From: Rhipidocladum racemiflorum
Lineage: Eukaryota > Streptophyta > Magnoliopsida > Poales > Poaceae
Direction: 5' to 3'
Assembly (NCBI GenBank): GCA_036346355.1
Contig: CM070569.1
Span: forward strand, 59,668,561-59,732,560
Length of the DNA: 64,000 bases
The notes beneath the pieces were generated by a model. That model was not told the DNA's origin, did no database searches, and saw only the letters and a list, made by a program, of their open reading frames with translations. This document shows, in pieces, positions 44,441 through 56,130 of the stretch. Position numbers and translations under genes: made by a program. Position 1 is the first letter of the stretch; each line of letters begins with the position of its first letter.

Positions 44441-47400
44441 TCAGGTATAGCCCTTCCTCCAACCTTCAGGTAGGCGCCATTTCCTGTGCCAATAAATCGA
44501 CACCCTGGACCACAACGGGAATCCAAAACTGTAGTCCAACGGTTCATCTGCCAATCCCCCGATGAACAGGGGTAGCCAAACATACCGGGAGTCTCTCAAG
44601 TTTGATGGATTCCACCTGTCTGCCATGAAGATGAATGCGCCAGGCAAGCCAGGCAGGGGAAGCACAAATGTGCTTTGAGATAAGAATGTAGTCAGCCGAA
44701 AAAACCTGTTGCCTCCAACACATGGGCTCCCCAATGTCTCCCATGGGCCCAAGGGCGAGTCCGCGGCATGTGCCAATGCTCGATTAGGAGCCCAACCTGA
44801 GCAACCGGATGTTATCATGTAGTAGGTTCCTTGGAGCTTGAAGACAGCCGGAGCTTCCCTGTGTCGTCTTATTAATATTCTCCTCATTGCTAATGTGATG
44901 TCAAGATAATCCTTTGTCAGTGGACTGACATGAAGCTCAGTATTGTCACGAGAAGAGTAGAAGAGGTAAGCCAAGCCATCATCATCTTTGAAGATTGTCA
45001 TGTCTCTACTTTCAAATCCATGTGGGCGAAAGCTGTGGAGGTAAGTGAAAGGTCCAGTTGGAGAGTTGCTAACAGCCACACCAACAGATGCTTTGGTGTA
45101 GTTGGTGTCATCAATGTGCATCCACATAACATATTTGCCAGTGTGATCATTATATATCACCTTAGGCCTCTCAAGCACCTTTGATTTATGAAGATCATGT
45201 GTAACATTAGTAGGCTCTCCAGGAAGCACAATTCCTTCATGAGTCCATGACCACAGGTCCTCTGAGGAGTAGCAGCTTACCCCAACAATGTCGACCTGGC
45301 AAATTGCAAACACAACCACTAGTCAGTGCACATATACCTACTAAGCATCAATTATCAACTAACTACAAGTAATCAAAATCACAGTCTATTGTTGTGATGT
45401 TTATTATATCAGAACAAATTGATAAAAAAAACTAACACAAACTAAAGCAGATATTATATTAGAATTGTCTACTAACCCGATGTGTCCCTTTGGGGTGAGC
45501 TTGGTAGGTTGGCCCATCTTTGTTTTCTCCATACCAATAGTATTTATCTGTCTTGTGATCATACAAAATCCCACCACCATGGGCTTGAATGGCATTTCCA
45601 TCAGTGTCCAGCCAAACCCTACCGGGATAAAAGTGCATGCTATCATTTCCATCTTTTGTTGGGTTCACAGCAGTTCTTTGATCAGGAAAGAACAATGCAT
45701 GTATTGCTGAGGACTCATCCAGATATTCATCAATGACCTTTGGAGGCTTACGAGGTCCCCGCCTTTTCGCTGCACGAGGATTCATCTTGTGAGGAGGTGG
45801 CAAGCGGAAATGCTCCTCCTCAACCTCCTCCAATTCTCGCATGGCAGGTATATGGCTGAAATAAATAAGGGTCTGCCCAGTTTCTGCTTGATGGGTAATG
45901 TAAAAGAAGCAGACAATCAGGGCAAAGCCCACCAAGCTCCATAGAATGAAGGATACGGAGGATCCACACCCTGCATCAAAGTTGAGAACAGATGATTTTC
46001 TCTGTTTGTTCCTCATCTTCATTTTCCCCTTACTAATCTTCATAAGAAAGCTGCAGTAATAAATCCACTATGGTTTTAGTCCATACGAAAATGTTGAACC
46101 ATAATTAACCATACGAAGTTGTTCAAATAAAAAAATAACACGGATAGCATTATATCTATCGGGAGCAAGGTTCAAAAAAGCGCTAGGCGGTAGGCGGGCG
46201 GAGGCCCACTGCCTAGCGCCTAGCCCGCCTAGGCGGCGCCTAGGTGGAAATAGATCAATCAAGTATTAAGTGTTGTGTATCACATATATTAATGTTCAAT
46301 AATCAATAGATTCAATCATTCAATACTCTAAACTTCTACAGAATATAGATCAATCAAGTATTAAGTGTACTATACTACACTAACACTACTACTGTGTATA
46401 TGCTAGTACTGTGTATATGAGTCTCACATCCGTGCGTGTGGCCGATCAATCGACGGGTGGAGTCGGGCGACTCGAGCGGAGCTTCGGAGGGAGAGGAGCT
46501 CGGGCGGAGGCGGCCCGAAGGAAGGAGCTCGGGCTTCGGCGGCAGCTTCGAAGGGAGAGGAGCTCGGGCGACTCGAGCCTCGGGCGGAGCTTTGGAGGCA
46601 GAGGAGCTCGGGCGGAGGCGGCCCGAAGGGAGGAGCTCGGGCTTCGGCGGCAGCTTCGAAGGGAGAGGAGCTCGGGCGGAGGCGGCAGCTTCGGCTGCGG
46701 CCCGAAGGAAGGAGCTCGGGCTTCGGCGGCAGCTTCGAAGGGAGAGGAGCTCGGGCGGAGCTTTGGAGGGAGAGGAGCTCGGGCGGAGGCGGCCCGAAGG
46801 GAGGAGCTCGGGCTTCGGCGGCAGCTTCGGAGGGAGAGGAGCTCCGGTGGAGGCGGCAGCTTCGGCTGCGGCCTGGAGGGAGGAGCTCGGGCTTCGGCGG
46901 CAGCTTTGGCGGAGAGGAGGAGCGTGGCGCGGGGAGTCGGGCGGAGCTTCGGAGGGAGAGGAGCGTGGCGCAGGGAGCTTCGGCCGGCGGGGACGCGCAG
47001 CAACGGCTCCGCGGCTACTACAAGCGGGGAGGACGAAACAAGTAACTAACCCTAGCCTCCCCCTCTCTCCCGCTTTTCCCCTTTTCTCCTCACCCCGAGC
47101 GCCTAGGCGCTGTGTCCTCCGCCCAGCAGCCGCCTAGGCTCCGCCCAGCTCTGCCTGCGCGTCCACCGAGTGCCGCCTAGGCGTCGGCTCCGCCTAGAGC
47201 ACGATTTCGTGCCTAGGTGAGGCGGAGGCTCGCCGCCCAACGCCGCTTTTTTGAACACTGATCGGGAGAAAGAATCATGAGAACAATTTGGAACAAGAGA
47301 TAGCAAAAGGAAGTTACAATGCAATCATATGGATCAACCTATTCAGCCAGACAGCCAATAGACTTTTGAAGATATTGCAAAATTTTAGCAAGTTAGTCCA

Positions 47401-49800
47401 AGAGTCATGATGAAATAAGTTTATCTAACACAAAGAAAAAAACAAACGAAAGAATCAAGTCAGTAGCTTGTAATAAAAAAAATCTACAAAATCAATTCAC
47501 ATCAGTACTGTAACACTCCAACTCCAAAATAGGCTTAGGTCTACCCACACACCGGACAAACCACACTAGCACCAACCCTACTTACGTTTTCATCGTTGCT
47601 TTGCGTAAAAGGGCTAACCCAGGGGTTGAAATGCATTTGTCTATGGGGGTTATACGTTGGTGCAACTCTTACTCAACTAGCAAGGTGGTACTAAATTCAA
47701 AGCTCCAAACACTTGCCCTCGTACCCCTACATGGGCCACAACTGAGCCCATTTCATCCTTCTATTTGGGCCAGGTCTCACAAGTACGTCACCCAGTCATT
47801 AGCTGGTTACCCCTCCATTACCCCTTTAAACAGAAAGCTGGTCTTGATAGTTCTATTTTGAGTTTTTGACAGGATAATAGCATTCAATTTGTGGCTCATA
47901 TTTTTCATGGTCTAACTATGGAGTTTTGGAAATGGATGCAAGAGAGTGCGGCATACTACTAATATCACATTGCTCAGCATAGTTCATCAGCTTAGGTGGC
48001 TAACTGTTAGGTTTATTGAGCCCCATGTAATTTAAGCTCAGGGTTTGTTGCCATGTAAAGCTGTGAATGAACAAAGTCAAATACATATTATTTGACACTG
48101 CATAATTAGAGTTGTCAGAGGAAAGAAACTAAAACAAACATGCCCAAACCATGAACCTGCCAGATTTAAACACTCCCTGTAGTTTTATTAACTGCTATCG
48201 ACATTGAAATATGCCGGTTGATGTAATAATCAACTCATTTGACATGTTAAATTTTCAGCATGGTATTACAAAACAATTTTCTAATCACTTCCGCATGGTT
48301 GCTTCACCACACAGCCCAGAACAGCACTCTAAAATAAGATAACTGAACTATGCTATACCAACCATTGTAACTGAACGGTAGTCTAATTAATACACGTGAA
48401 CTAGCGGTTTCCTGTAGCAGGGATTGATAACTACCACTTAACTCCGAGCAAGAAGAACAGGCCTGGACGGGAGCCCTGTGCGGCATGGGCTACTGCACAG
48501 GGCCCCCAAAATTAAGGGACCTATTTTTTACTTATTCTTGTATTACTAGTTGTTAATCTTTGTATTAGTAAGAGTAAGAACTAATAGATGAGTAGTTCTT
48601 ATTATTCTCTTTATTTTTTAAAATTTTTACTATAAAAATACATTCCTAAGTAAAACCATGTGCCCTGTTGATATTTTAAATTTTTTGAAACAACTAAATG
48701 ATTTCCGTAATGCGATTGTTGCATATAGAATTTTGTTGACAATTCTGTGACTATTGCACATGCAAAAAAAGAGGTCATGTAGATTGAAGTTGAGGTTCTG
48801 CTTGCACTCTATAATGAACTAGGAAAGACTTAACAATAACCGTTGAAATTGATTAATTTGAAAAAGACTAATTACAAGGATAATTGAAGATTTTGTTTCA
48901 AATAATACTAGAAGAATGGTGCTTTCAAAGTAAAGGTCATATATGAAATTTGTTTTTTTAGCACAATGTATCGTATAATCCTTTGTACCGTAAGAAAAAA
49001 TTGTACTATAGCTGTAATATCAAATAATTATTTTGGTGATTAACTTTTATTGTGCATAGCCTAATTTTAAATTTAGTACAGGGCCCCTAAAATGTCAGAT
49101 ATGGCCCTGAAGAAGAATAAACAGTATGCCACACTATATATTGAGTTTTAACACCACTTGGCAAAGCTAAATATATGCAGGAGATTCACAGACTTTTTCT
49201 TCCCCTTTTCTGTATATACAGCAAACCGAAACCAAATGAAGCGCAGGTACTAGAACACACCTAACAAGCGAACCATCCCGGATCTTGCCAAACTAATCCT
49301 ACCGGCCGCGCATGATCTGTTCATCTGTTGCGCTTGCCACCGCTCACCTTCAACCACAGCAGCAAACCAAACACAAGCAGTGAAGGGCAAGTCAATAGTC
49401 GTCACAGCAATCTCCCAGACGGCAAGTTCAAAATCGCGGTAGCCCCAACCAACGCGGAGCCAAGCAACCGACTCGATAACGAGCGCGCAGAGGCGGTGAT
49501 GGGCAGAGACCACCCCGTCCCCCTTTCCCCGATCCCTGCGCAGGCATCGGAAGCAAAGCTTTAAGAGGTTTACCTGAGCACGGCGTTGGCCGGGCCGGCG
49601 GGAGCGCCGGATCTGGGCAAGACGAGCGGCGGGAGGAGGCGGGGCGGGCGTGGAGCGGGTGGAGCCGTGGAGACGAAGGGTGGGTTGACCCGACGGGACT
49701 TTCCCGAGCGGTTGGGTAGTGAGGTCACGACCACGGCTGCGGTGCTCGGGACGGGAGTACTCTGTCGTGGAGTACTACAGGAGAAGATGTAGAGGGTACT
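44441..49800 (-). CDS. Glycoside hydrolase family 43 protein, membrane-anchored
   Basis: Coding exons 46043-45477 (ATG at 46043, inside an exon from 46050) and 45295-44441 join CGG|GTTAGT to TTTGCCAG|GTC and give about 473 residues, usual for this plant group. Residues 30-52 form one hydrophobic segment (SFILWSLVGFALIVCFFYI), so a type II Golgi or plasma-membrane anchor is likely. The GH43-like domain has AHGGGILYD, YYWYGE, CYSSEDLWSW, LERPKVIYN, SRDMTIFKDDDG (Asp) and REAPAVFK (Glu). Family members act on arabinose- or xylose-containing polysaccharides, but the exact substrate here is unknown. A non-coding first exon at about 49800-49574 with donor CAG|GTAAAC joins acceptor TACTGCAG at 46051, giving a 3.5 kb 5' UTR intron. 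No damage seen. The first exon is inferred. Confidence 0.9.
46166..47260. mobile_element. hAT-type element, GC-rich, in the GH43 5' UTR intron
   Basis: Left end CAAGGTTCAAAAAAGCG and right end CGCTTTTTTGAACACTG are inverted repeats. ATCGGGAG is duplicated at 46158-46165 and 47261-47268, a perfect 8-bp hAT-type duplication. Length 1095 bp. Flanking sub-zones are rich in CGCCTAGGCG palindromes. The middle (46460-46980) has tandem GAGCTCGGGCGGAGGCGGCC and GCTTCGGCGGCAGCTTCG units. No transposase. Confidence 0.92.
47270..48457. other. Rest of the GH43 5' UTR intron, first part
   Basis: No coding. 47510-47880 (GTAACACTCCAACTCC onwards) may be an old LTR fragment but ends were not found. Confidence 0.35.
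48458..49109. mobile_element. hAT-type element, second in the GH43 5' UTR intron
   Basis: Starts CAGGCCTGGACGGG and ends ATATGGCCCTG. The inner GGGCCCCC/GGGGCCC blocks face each other. AAGAAGAA is duplicated at 48450-48457 and 49110-49117. Length 652 bp. Confidence 0.85.
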
Positions 49801-49825
49801 CGGCGGTCGTCGACGTCGATGGGGA

Positions 49826-49846
49826 AAGTATAACAAATGATTGGTG
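49826..49846 (-). promoter_or_regulatory. Likely core promoter of the GH43 gene
   Basis: On the minus strand ACCAATCATTTGTTATACTTTCCCC has a CCAAT box and a TATA-like TTATAC. It lies just above the inferred GC-rich 5' UTR exon. Confidence 0.4.
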
Positions 49847-50221
49847 CGGCGGGAGGTGAAGGACGAAAAAAAAATAAAGAAGAAGAAGAAAAAAATAACG
49901 CCGTGCGGTGGTCGTGTGTGGTGTGTGCCCACTCGTGATTCATGTGTCTCATCTTCCCTGCAAATCAGACCTCGGACACACTATCCAGCTGTTTTCGAAC
50001 TCAAGTAAGGAATCGCTTGTTGCCTTTTTTTTTTTTTGTATTGTGATTCTATGTGTGTATTTTTAAACAGTCGTTTGATTATTATTTTTATTTCAGGAAC
50101 GAATCTTAAAAACATATTGTAGTCTTTCTTCAAAGTTTTTATTACATTTAGAGAGTTGCTTCTATGTTTTCCAATAACAACAAACAATAGTTAGCTTCAT
50201 CATAAATCTAGAGGACTAGAC
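49847..50221. other. Intergenic, upstream of GH43
   Basis: Low-complexity AT runs. Nothing recognised. Confidence 0.4.
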
Positions 50222-53200
50222 TAGAGGTAGCCAAATGGGTGGTCTGACCCAGCCCGGCCTGTTTACCGAATGGCATCGCCCGTTTAGACCTGGCTAATAA
50301 ATAGATTGTACCGTGCCGGTCCAAGCACGGCCCGGTGGCTAAACGAGCCGTGTCGTACCGACCGTTACCTCGTGAGCCGATGAGCCGAAATGGGCCGTGT
50401 TGGCCTGTTAGCACAAAAAATTAAAAAAAAAATTAAAAAAATGCTAGAAGAATTAGAAAATCGAAAAAGTATGGAAACAATACAGAAAATTTGAAAAATC
50501 ATAAAATAGAGAAAAGTTAGAATAATTAGAAAAACTCAAAGGATGTAGGAATTTTTTTTAAATATATGTAAATTAAGAAAAAGTTAAAAATATAAAAGAA
50601 ATTCTAAAATAAAACTTGAATTAAATAATAAGCTTTATTGAAATTTGGTTGTCTCGTTAAAAATTTTGCCAAGTAAAAATTCAGTACGAGAAAATCTTGG
50701 CAAAGAAAAAGAGTACAGCTTATAGATCAGTGATACAGGAAAAAAAGTGAAGATTACAATTATTCTTCCTGATCAAGATAAATATTTTCAAACGTTGCCG
50801 TCAGCTCAACATTTTCTGTAGTGTGTTGAGCCCGTTGTTCAGCTTGTTACCAATCTTTCACAATAAGAAGTATTTCCACCATCACACTTATCAGATTTGT
50901 TTTTCTCTCCTCAAGTATTCTTTCGGATAGACTGAAAGCAAATTTCGAAGGAATCATGAAAACAGGAATAGTTAACATATCATGTGCTAATATGGAAAGC
51001 ACCGGATATGTTATCTTGTGCTCATGCCACTACTACGAAATGTTGAAGTCCTCCTGTTGCTGCTCTTGGTGGTTGATAATGTCGCTGTTGATATAGGCAG
51101 CTAGCTCCCCACCACCTGTTGTTATGTCCACACTTAACGTTGTTCAACTCGAACTCCTTGAGGTAGAGCCACCTGCACCCTATATCTTTCCCACACAGTT
51201 TTCTTCTTGTTGTGGGGGTGGATGAGGTCGATGTAGGCGAACTCCACCAATTTTCTGATCGTACTTAGCATAAACTTCAGATAAGTTAGCATGAACATAT
51301 AAAAAATACTAGAATAATCAGTGCCTATCGCATTACTTAGAAGTGAGAGAACATTACCAATCCTCGGTTTTAGCTCTATGATCTAAAATACATACGAATG
51401 CATATAACATACGAATTTCTTTTCAATATTTCAAAATTTTGGTTTTCATCGCAAAAACAATTTTCACACAAAATCCTATCGTTTTTGTGGTTCTTTAATT
51501 GAGTAACAATTTCTAGAATATTATGCACAATTAAAGGAGAGGTTGAGTGATAAACTCCAGATAAAGAACAAGTCATATCATAATTTATTTTTCAAAAATA
51601 TTAGTAAGTATTTAGCAATATACCAATGTTGCTTTGTGAGTAGTGGTTGATCATCCCAGGTACGATAGTTCGTATTAATAAAAACAGAAAATATGTTCTT
51701 ATAGGGTGTAAGTTTCTTAAACATCAAGAAAGTAGAGTTCCATATAATTGGTATATCTACACCAAATTTATGTGAACGTACACTTATTGCAAGACAATAG
51801 TTCTTATATGATGCTACTCATGGATTAGAATTATTAATGAAAGATATTGCAATTTAACAAAGTTCGATGTACATGCTTAACCTCTTTAAACCATATTTAA
51901 CTATAAGATTAATAATATGGCAAGTACAATGCTGATATAAAAAGAAAGATTGGGCTTACATACTAAAAATCGGAGTCAAAATATTCATTGCAGAAGTGTT
52001 GCTGCAATATTTCACAACTTTTATCTGTGAGGCCAAAATATTTCACAACTTTTACAATGCAATCAGCAATATTCTCACATGTGTGCGCTATATCAATTAA
52101 CTTGAATCATATAATTCTTTTCTCTAGTTGCCAATCATTATTTACGAAATAAGCAGGTACATTAAGGTAGTACTCTTTAGCCCTATCAATCCATATGTCT
52201 GATGTCAAAGACACAGAAAAAGTACAAGTACTAAAGAGCTCTTTTACTTACTACGATAATTATTATAGTATTTAATCAGATCTCTAGTTGTTGTCTGTCT
52301 GGAAACAACAGAAAACCTAGGATTATAAGAAGTCTTAATTTAGTTTTCAAATGCTGGTGACTCACCAAAGTTTAATGGTAGATCTTGGAAAGCAATTAAA
52401 CGACAAAGAGCTTCATGAGCTACCTCATGATTGTAGTCCCAGTGATGTATCGTACCGTCAGGGTTGTATTGCAGTTGCCTCTGTCTCATAGCCAGTTCTG
52501 CTTTTTTCTACAGCTCTAGCGTGTCTCTTTAAGTTCTACCTAAAGATTTTACAATTAATTTATGCTTACAATATTTACAAACAATATACCTATTCTGAAC
52601 GCCGTCTGATGTCTCAAAAATTTGATCAAAATCTTCTTAGACTCCCGATGTACCGCGCCTTGATCTTTTTGCCATGGTGCTTGTCGACGCAGTAGCACTT
52701 ATAAAACCTGAGGATTGTACAAGTATTGCAGCTTCTTCAGCTTGATAGGATGCAAGAAGCTCTTCGGATGAACTGAAAACAGAAGCTATGAAGAACGAAA
52801 AATCCTGGTTCTCCATTAAGAAAACTACAAGAAATAATTACATTAGTATTAATTTCATGTCATTGAAAATAAAGAAAACTACAAAATTAAATCACCATTC
52901 TTACCTTGATTTTTTCACAGAAGCCGGAATCCAAATTTCAGATATTTTTTATTTTAGCAAAACTATTTTGAATTTTGCTAGATTATCATCAAGAGCACGA
53001 GAATTTTTACAAGAGAATGAAGAGAAGAAATTGCAAATTTGCTAGTGGGGAAATGAGTGGGTGCTACCCTATTTATAGGAAAAAAAATTTTGGATTGATT
53101 TCAATTTTTTCAAAAAAATTTAAGTCTCAGACGACTAAAAACAGTTATATTTCAAATAAACAGACTAAATATGCCTAATTGTGACGGACCGACCCTAGGC

Positions 53201-53337
53201 TAAACGGGCCATGGCGTGCCCAGGACGTGCCGCCATAAACGGGGTGCTAGCCCAAGCACGGCCCGACTTGCTAGGCCTTGCCTATAGTGCTAGACCTCGA
53301 GCCGGCCCGTTAGGCATGACCCATTTGACCACCTTTG
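50222..53337 (-). mobile_element. Decayed hAT transposon with BED-finger transposase
   Basis: Left end TAGAGGTAGCCAAATGGG and right end CCCATTTGACCACCTTTG are inverted repeats. The flanks GACTAGAC (50214-50221) and GATTGGAC (53338-53345) match at six of eight positions, so an old 8-bp duplication is likely. Subterminal zones are rich in GGCCCGT and GCACGGCCC words. Length 3116 bp. Transposase remnants are on the minus strand. Confidence 0.85.
51290..52670 (-). pseudogene. hAT transposase relic
   Basis: From 52670 down the minus strand reads MAKRSRRGTSGV, then a DFDQIFE, then CKYCKHKLIV-like residues, a BED zinc finger with C..C and later H, then RQRQLQYNPDGTIHHWDYN and AHEALCRLIAFQDLPLNFGE, a usual hAT core start. 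Further down come LTSDIWIDRAKEYY-like and IAHTCENIADCIVKV-like blocks in other frames. Stops and frameshifts abound. The C-terminal dimer domain is not clear. The enzyme cannot work. Confidence 0.7.
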
Positions 53338-53395
53338 GATTGGACAGATCTAAGTAAAAGTTGGGCCGAAAATGGGTACCACCCGACCCGGCTAA

Positions 53396-53675
53396 GGCCC
53401 TGTTTGGCAACTTGGAACCGAGCTGTTTCTACTAGAATCTGGGAGAAACCCAACCAAACGGGCTAAAACTCGGAACGATTCTCCTCGAAACGTTTCTCCT
53501 TTTTCCACACCGTGGTTGAATCACCCTCAACCCCGTTTCACTAGTTTCTACTAGAATCTAGAACCGTACCAAACGGTTTGCAGAAAGTGATTCTGATTCT
53601 ACCTGAAACGTTTCTACTAAGAATCTGAAACCGTTTCCGTTTCTACTGGAATCTGGAACGGTACCAAACGGGCCT
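53396..53675. mobile_element. Tourist-like MITE, copy B
   Basis: Starts GGCCCTGTTTGGCAACTTGG and ends CCAAACGGGCCT. TAA is on both sides (53393-53395 and 53676-53678). The inside matches 16386-16622 (CTCGGAACGATTCTCCT, CCTTTTTCCACACC) but it is longer and better kept. Confidence 0.88.
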
Positions 53676-53678
53676 TAA

Positions 53679-54531
53679 AGAGTCAAAACTCGAGGAGGTG
53701 ATACCACCCGTGCACAAGGTTTGCAACACGCCACCCACCGAGCCCAACTCAGCGGTATAGTTCTTGATGTGACCTTTTTTTATGAGAATTCAAACATACT
53801 TATCTTTTAAACTAGTATCCCATTCGCCACTCGTTTGAACTACTACCCTTTTCTTTCAATGAGATCTTTGAAATAATGTCCCATTCTAAGACGATGTTGC
53901 AGTGCGTATTTTTGAATTGGGTAAGGAGATGAATCGAGTCGGTATCAGATGTTCATTAGGTAAAAAATAAAACGTTTCACGCATTTGATTGGAATGTTTT
54001 AATAGTATATCGGCGATGTTCCGTACATTAAATTATAACGAGTATGGACGGACGTTCCACGTGTTCAATCTCAATGTTTCATCGTTCATCGATGATGTCA
54101 TCACTTAGTTGAAATATACGCAGATAGTTCTTATTTCAAAGATGTAGTCGTAAATTGTACGCTCGGTTTAAAAGGCACTGTCATTTGAATTTTTATTTAA
54201 AAAAAAAACATCCAGTCATTGATAGCCAACCGAAAAACCTCTCATGCCCCGCTGCTCTAGAGTCTAGACCACGTATGGCAAACGCCGATGCCTGCTCCGA
54301 CGACATGATTGCCGTAGTCTATCCAAACAGGAAGACTAATAGGTGGGTACTGCAATTTTTAGTCAACTAACAATTAGATCTCCGGTCAGATCAGATCACC
54401 TCATGACCGAACCAAAGCAGCACTGCAATAATGTGCATGCACGCCATTTAAAGAGGCCGGGAGAACGACAGGAGAACACACTGCACGAATCCAACGCTAC
54501 GCAACACAGCAACCAAAAGAGTCCGTGCCAA
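53679..54531. other. Intergenic, nothing recognised
   Basis: No supported gene. Confidence 0.4.
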
Positions 54532-54752
54532 ATGCCAATGGACATGGTTACGTTCTACATTTCCCAGTACAGGCATACCGCGTACAGCTCGCCCCCCAGC
54601 ACCGACTCTCCGCCGTCGCGCCACTTCCTGATCAAGTCATGCATGGGTGCCGCCAGCCGGTCTCGCCGTGTCGCAGCCACCGCGAGCCATCCTCGTCGTG
54701 TCCGGTCACTGGGAGACGGACACCCCAGCCGCCAACGTCATCCGCGGAACTT
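54532..54752 (+). pseudogene. Fragment of a LigB/DOPA-extradiol-dioxygenase-like gene
   Basis: From ATG at 54532 the frame gives MPMDMVTFYISQ, then further on PPSRHFLIK, then in a shifted frame AGLAVSQPPRAILVVSGHWE and TDTPAANVIRG. These match the start of plant 4,5-DOPA extradiol dioxygenase-like (LigB) proteins, where FYISHGSP, ARHFL and SAHWET are conserved. The first metal-binding His (ISHG) is replaced (ISQY). The second (HWET) is present in the shifted frame. The rest of the gene is gone: after GCGGAAC the sequence turns to A-rich. It is a truncated, frameshifted copy. In most plants LigB function is not settled; in Caryophyllales relatives make betalains. Confidence 0.65.
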
Positions 54753-54950
54753 AAAAAAATTAAATAGGTACATATTTCACATGTATAAATCTATAATGTT
54801 GTACAATAATTCTGTAATATCATAAATCTAACATATATATTTGAAATTTGCTAAAAATATAATACAAATAGTTATAAGAGCTTAAAAATCATAAACCAAA
54901 AAAATAAAACCAATTCAATCAATAAATTTAATCTATTAAAAAATAATTTT
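54753..54950. other. AT-rich stretch after the LigB fragment
   Basis: Nothing recognised. Confidence 0.35.
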
Positions 54951-55786
54951 ATAACATAAATTTTTAGAAGTGCTGGACCATATTGACCGGTACGGATATT
55001 TTCCGACCGACCGACCGAATTGATTTGGGTGATGATTTGGATAGTTTCACAGATATCCAGTTGATTTCTCGGATAAGGATATGGATACAAATAATTTACA
55101 TGGATACGGATACGGATATGGAACACTGATTATCCGATGGATACGGAATATCCGAGTTTTTGTTCGGATAATATCCGAGTTTTTGTTCGGATAATATCCG
55201 AATATGACATACGGATATTATCCGAATAACACGTTTCAGAATAACACATTAACAATTTAACATGTTTCACTGTTTGGTAGAGTGCATTGGATGACAAGAT
55301 ATAATTGTTCATGTGTGCTAGATGCTAATTTGGAGATATTTGGGTAAAGATGGTACAGAAATTGGCAAGTGGCGTTTCAGGAGGGCTACTTAGGATTCAG
55401 CAGCATATGCCAGCTGCAAACCATTTGGTTCAATTATTGCAATGGGGTACATTGTTACTCACAGAGTCACATGTATGACAAGCTAGGGATAAAAAAGCAA
55501 AAAAAAAAAGACATACAAATATATTTCTTTTGGAATTTTGAATTTAAATTTGGACCGATTTTGGAAAAAAAATTGAAATTGGATTTTAAAATATCCGACT
55601 AATATTATTCGTATCCATGTTGATTCCGATCCGTATTCGATCTGTATTCGTAACCGATATTATCCTGTATAATTCGTATTCGACGCTATTCATATTTGAT
55701 TCTGTATTCGATAAAAAATACGGATACAGATATGAATAGAACGATATTCGACCGTATCCAATCCGATCACATCCCTAGCTACCAAC
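54951..55786. repeat. GGATACGGAT-rich hAT-like repeat
   Basis: Many GGATACGGAT, ATCCGAA and TATCCGAT words at both sides (54990-55230 and 55590-55780) with an unrelated middle. The right edge GATCACATCCCTA is a typical end of plant hAT non-autonomous elements. The left edge was not found. A 33-bp unit (ATATCCGAGTTTTTGTTCGG) is doubled at 55149 and 55172. Confidence 0.6.
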
Positions 55787-56130
55787 GACTGCATCTACCA
55801 CTTGTACGCCTCCCCTAGCAAATGTGCAGGGTCACGTTCTATATCTCTCTGTTTATTGCAAATATGCAAGGAATACAAGTTGATATTATTGTACGTATTG
55901 TTACAATAATATATATTTTTATACGCAGCAGTTTTTAAATTAGATCAAAGTTTTATGAGATGCGGTATAAGCATGTATGGTTTCAAAAACGAAGAAAATC
56001 GTAGAGAGAATCAATATAACGATGTTTAAAGTAACTACGACGAGAGTGAAAGATTTAACGAAGCTGACCGCAAATTCTTTCAGTACAACCTCAAAATAGT
56101 ACAAAGGATTGTTACTCTCTCACAACCTCT
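55787..56130. other. Intergenic, nothing recognised
   Basis: No supported gene. Confidence 0.35.

Noticed and set aside
46411..47137. Long frames of 185-233 codons rich in Glu/Arg/Gly/Ser
   Set aside because: They are translations of GC-rich tandem units inside a hAT element with clear ends, open in several frames at once.
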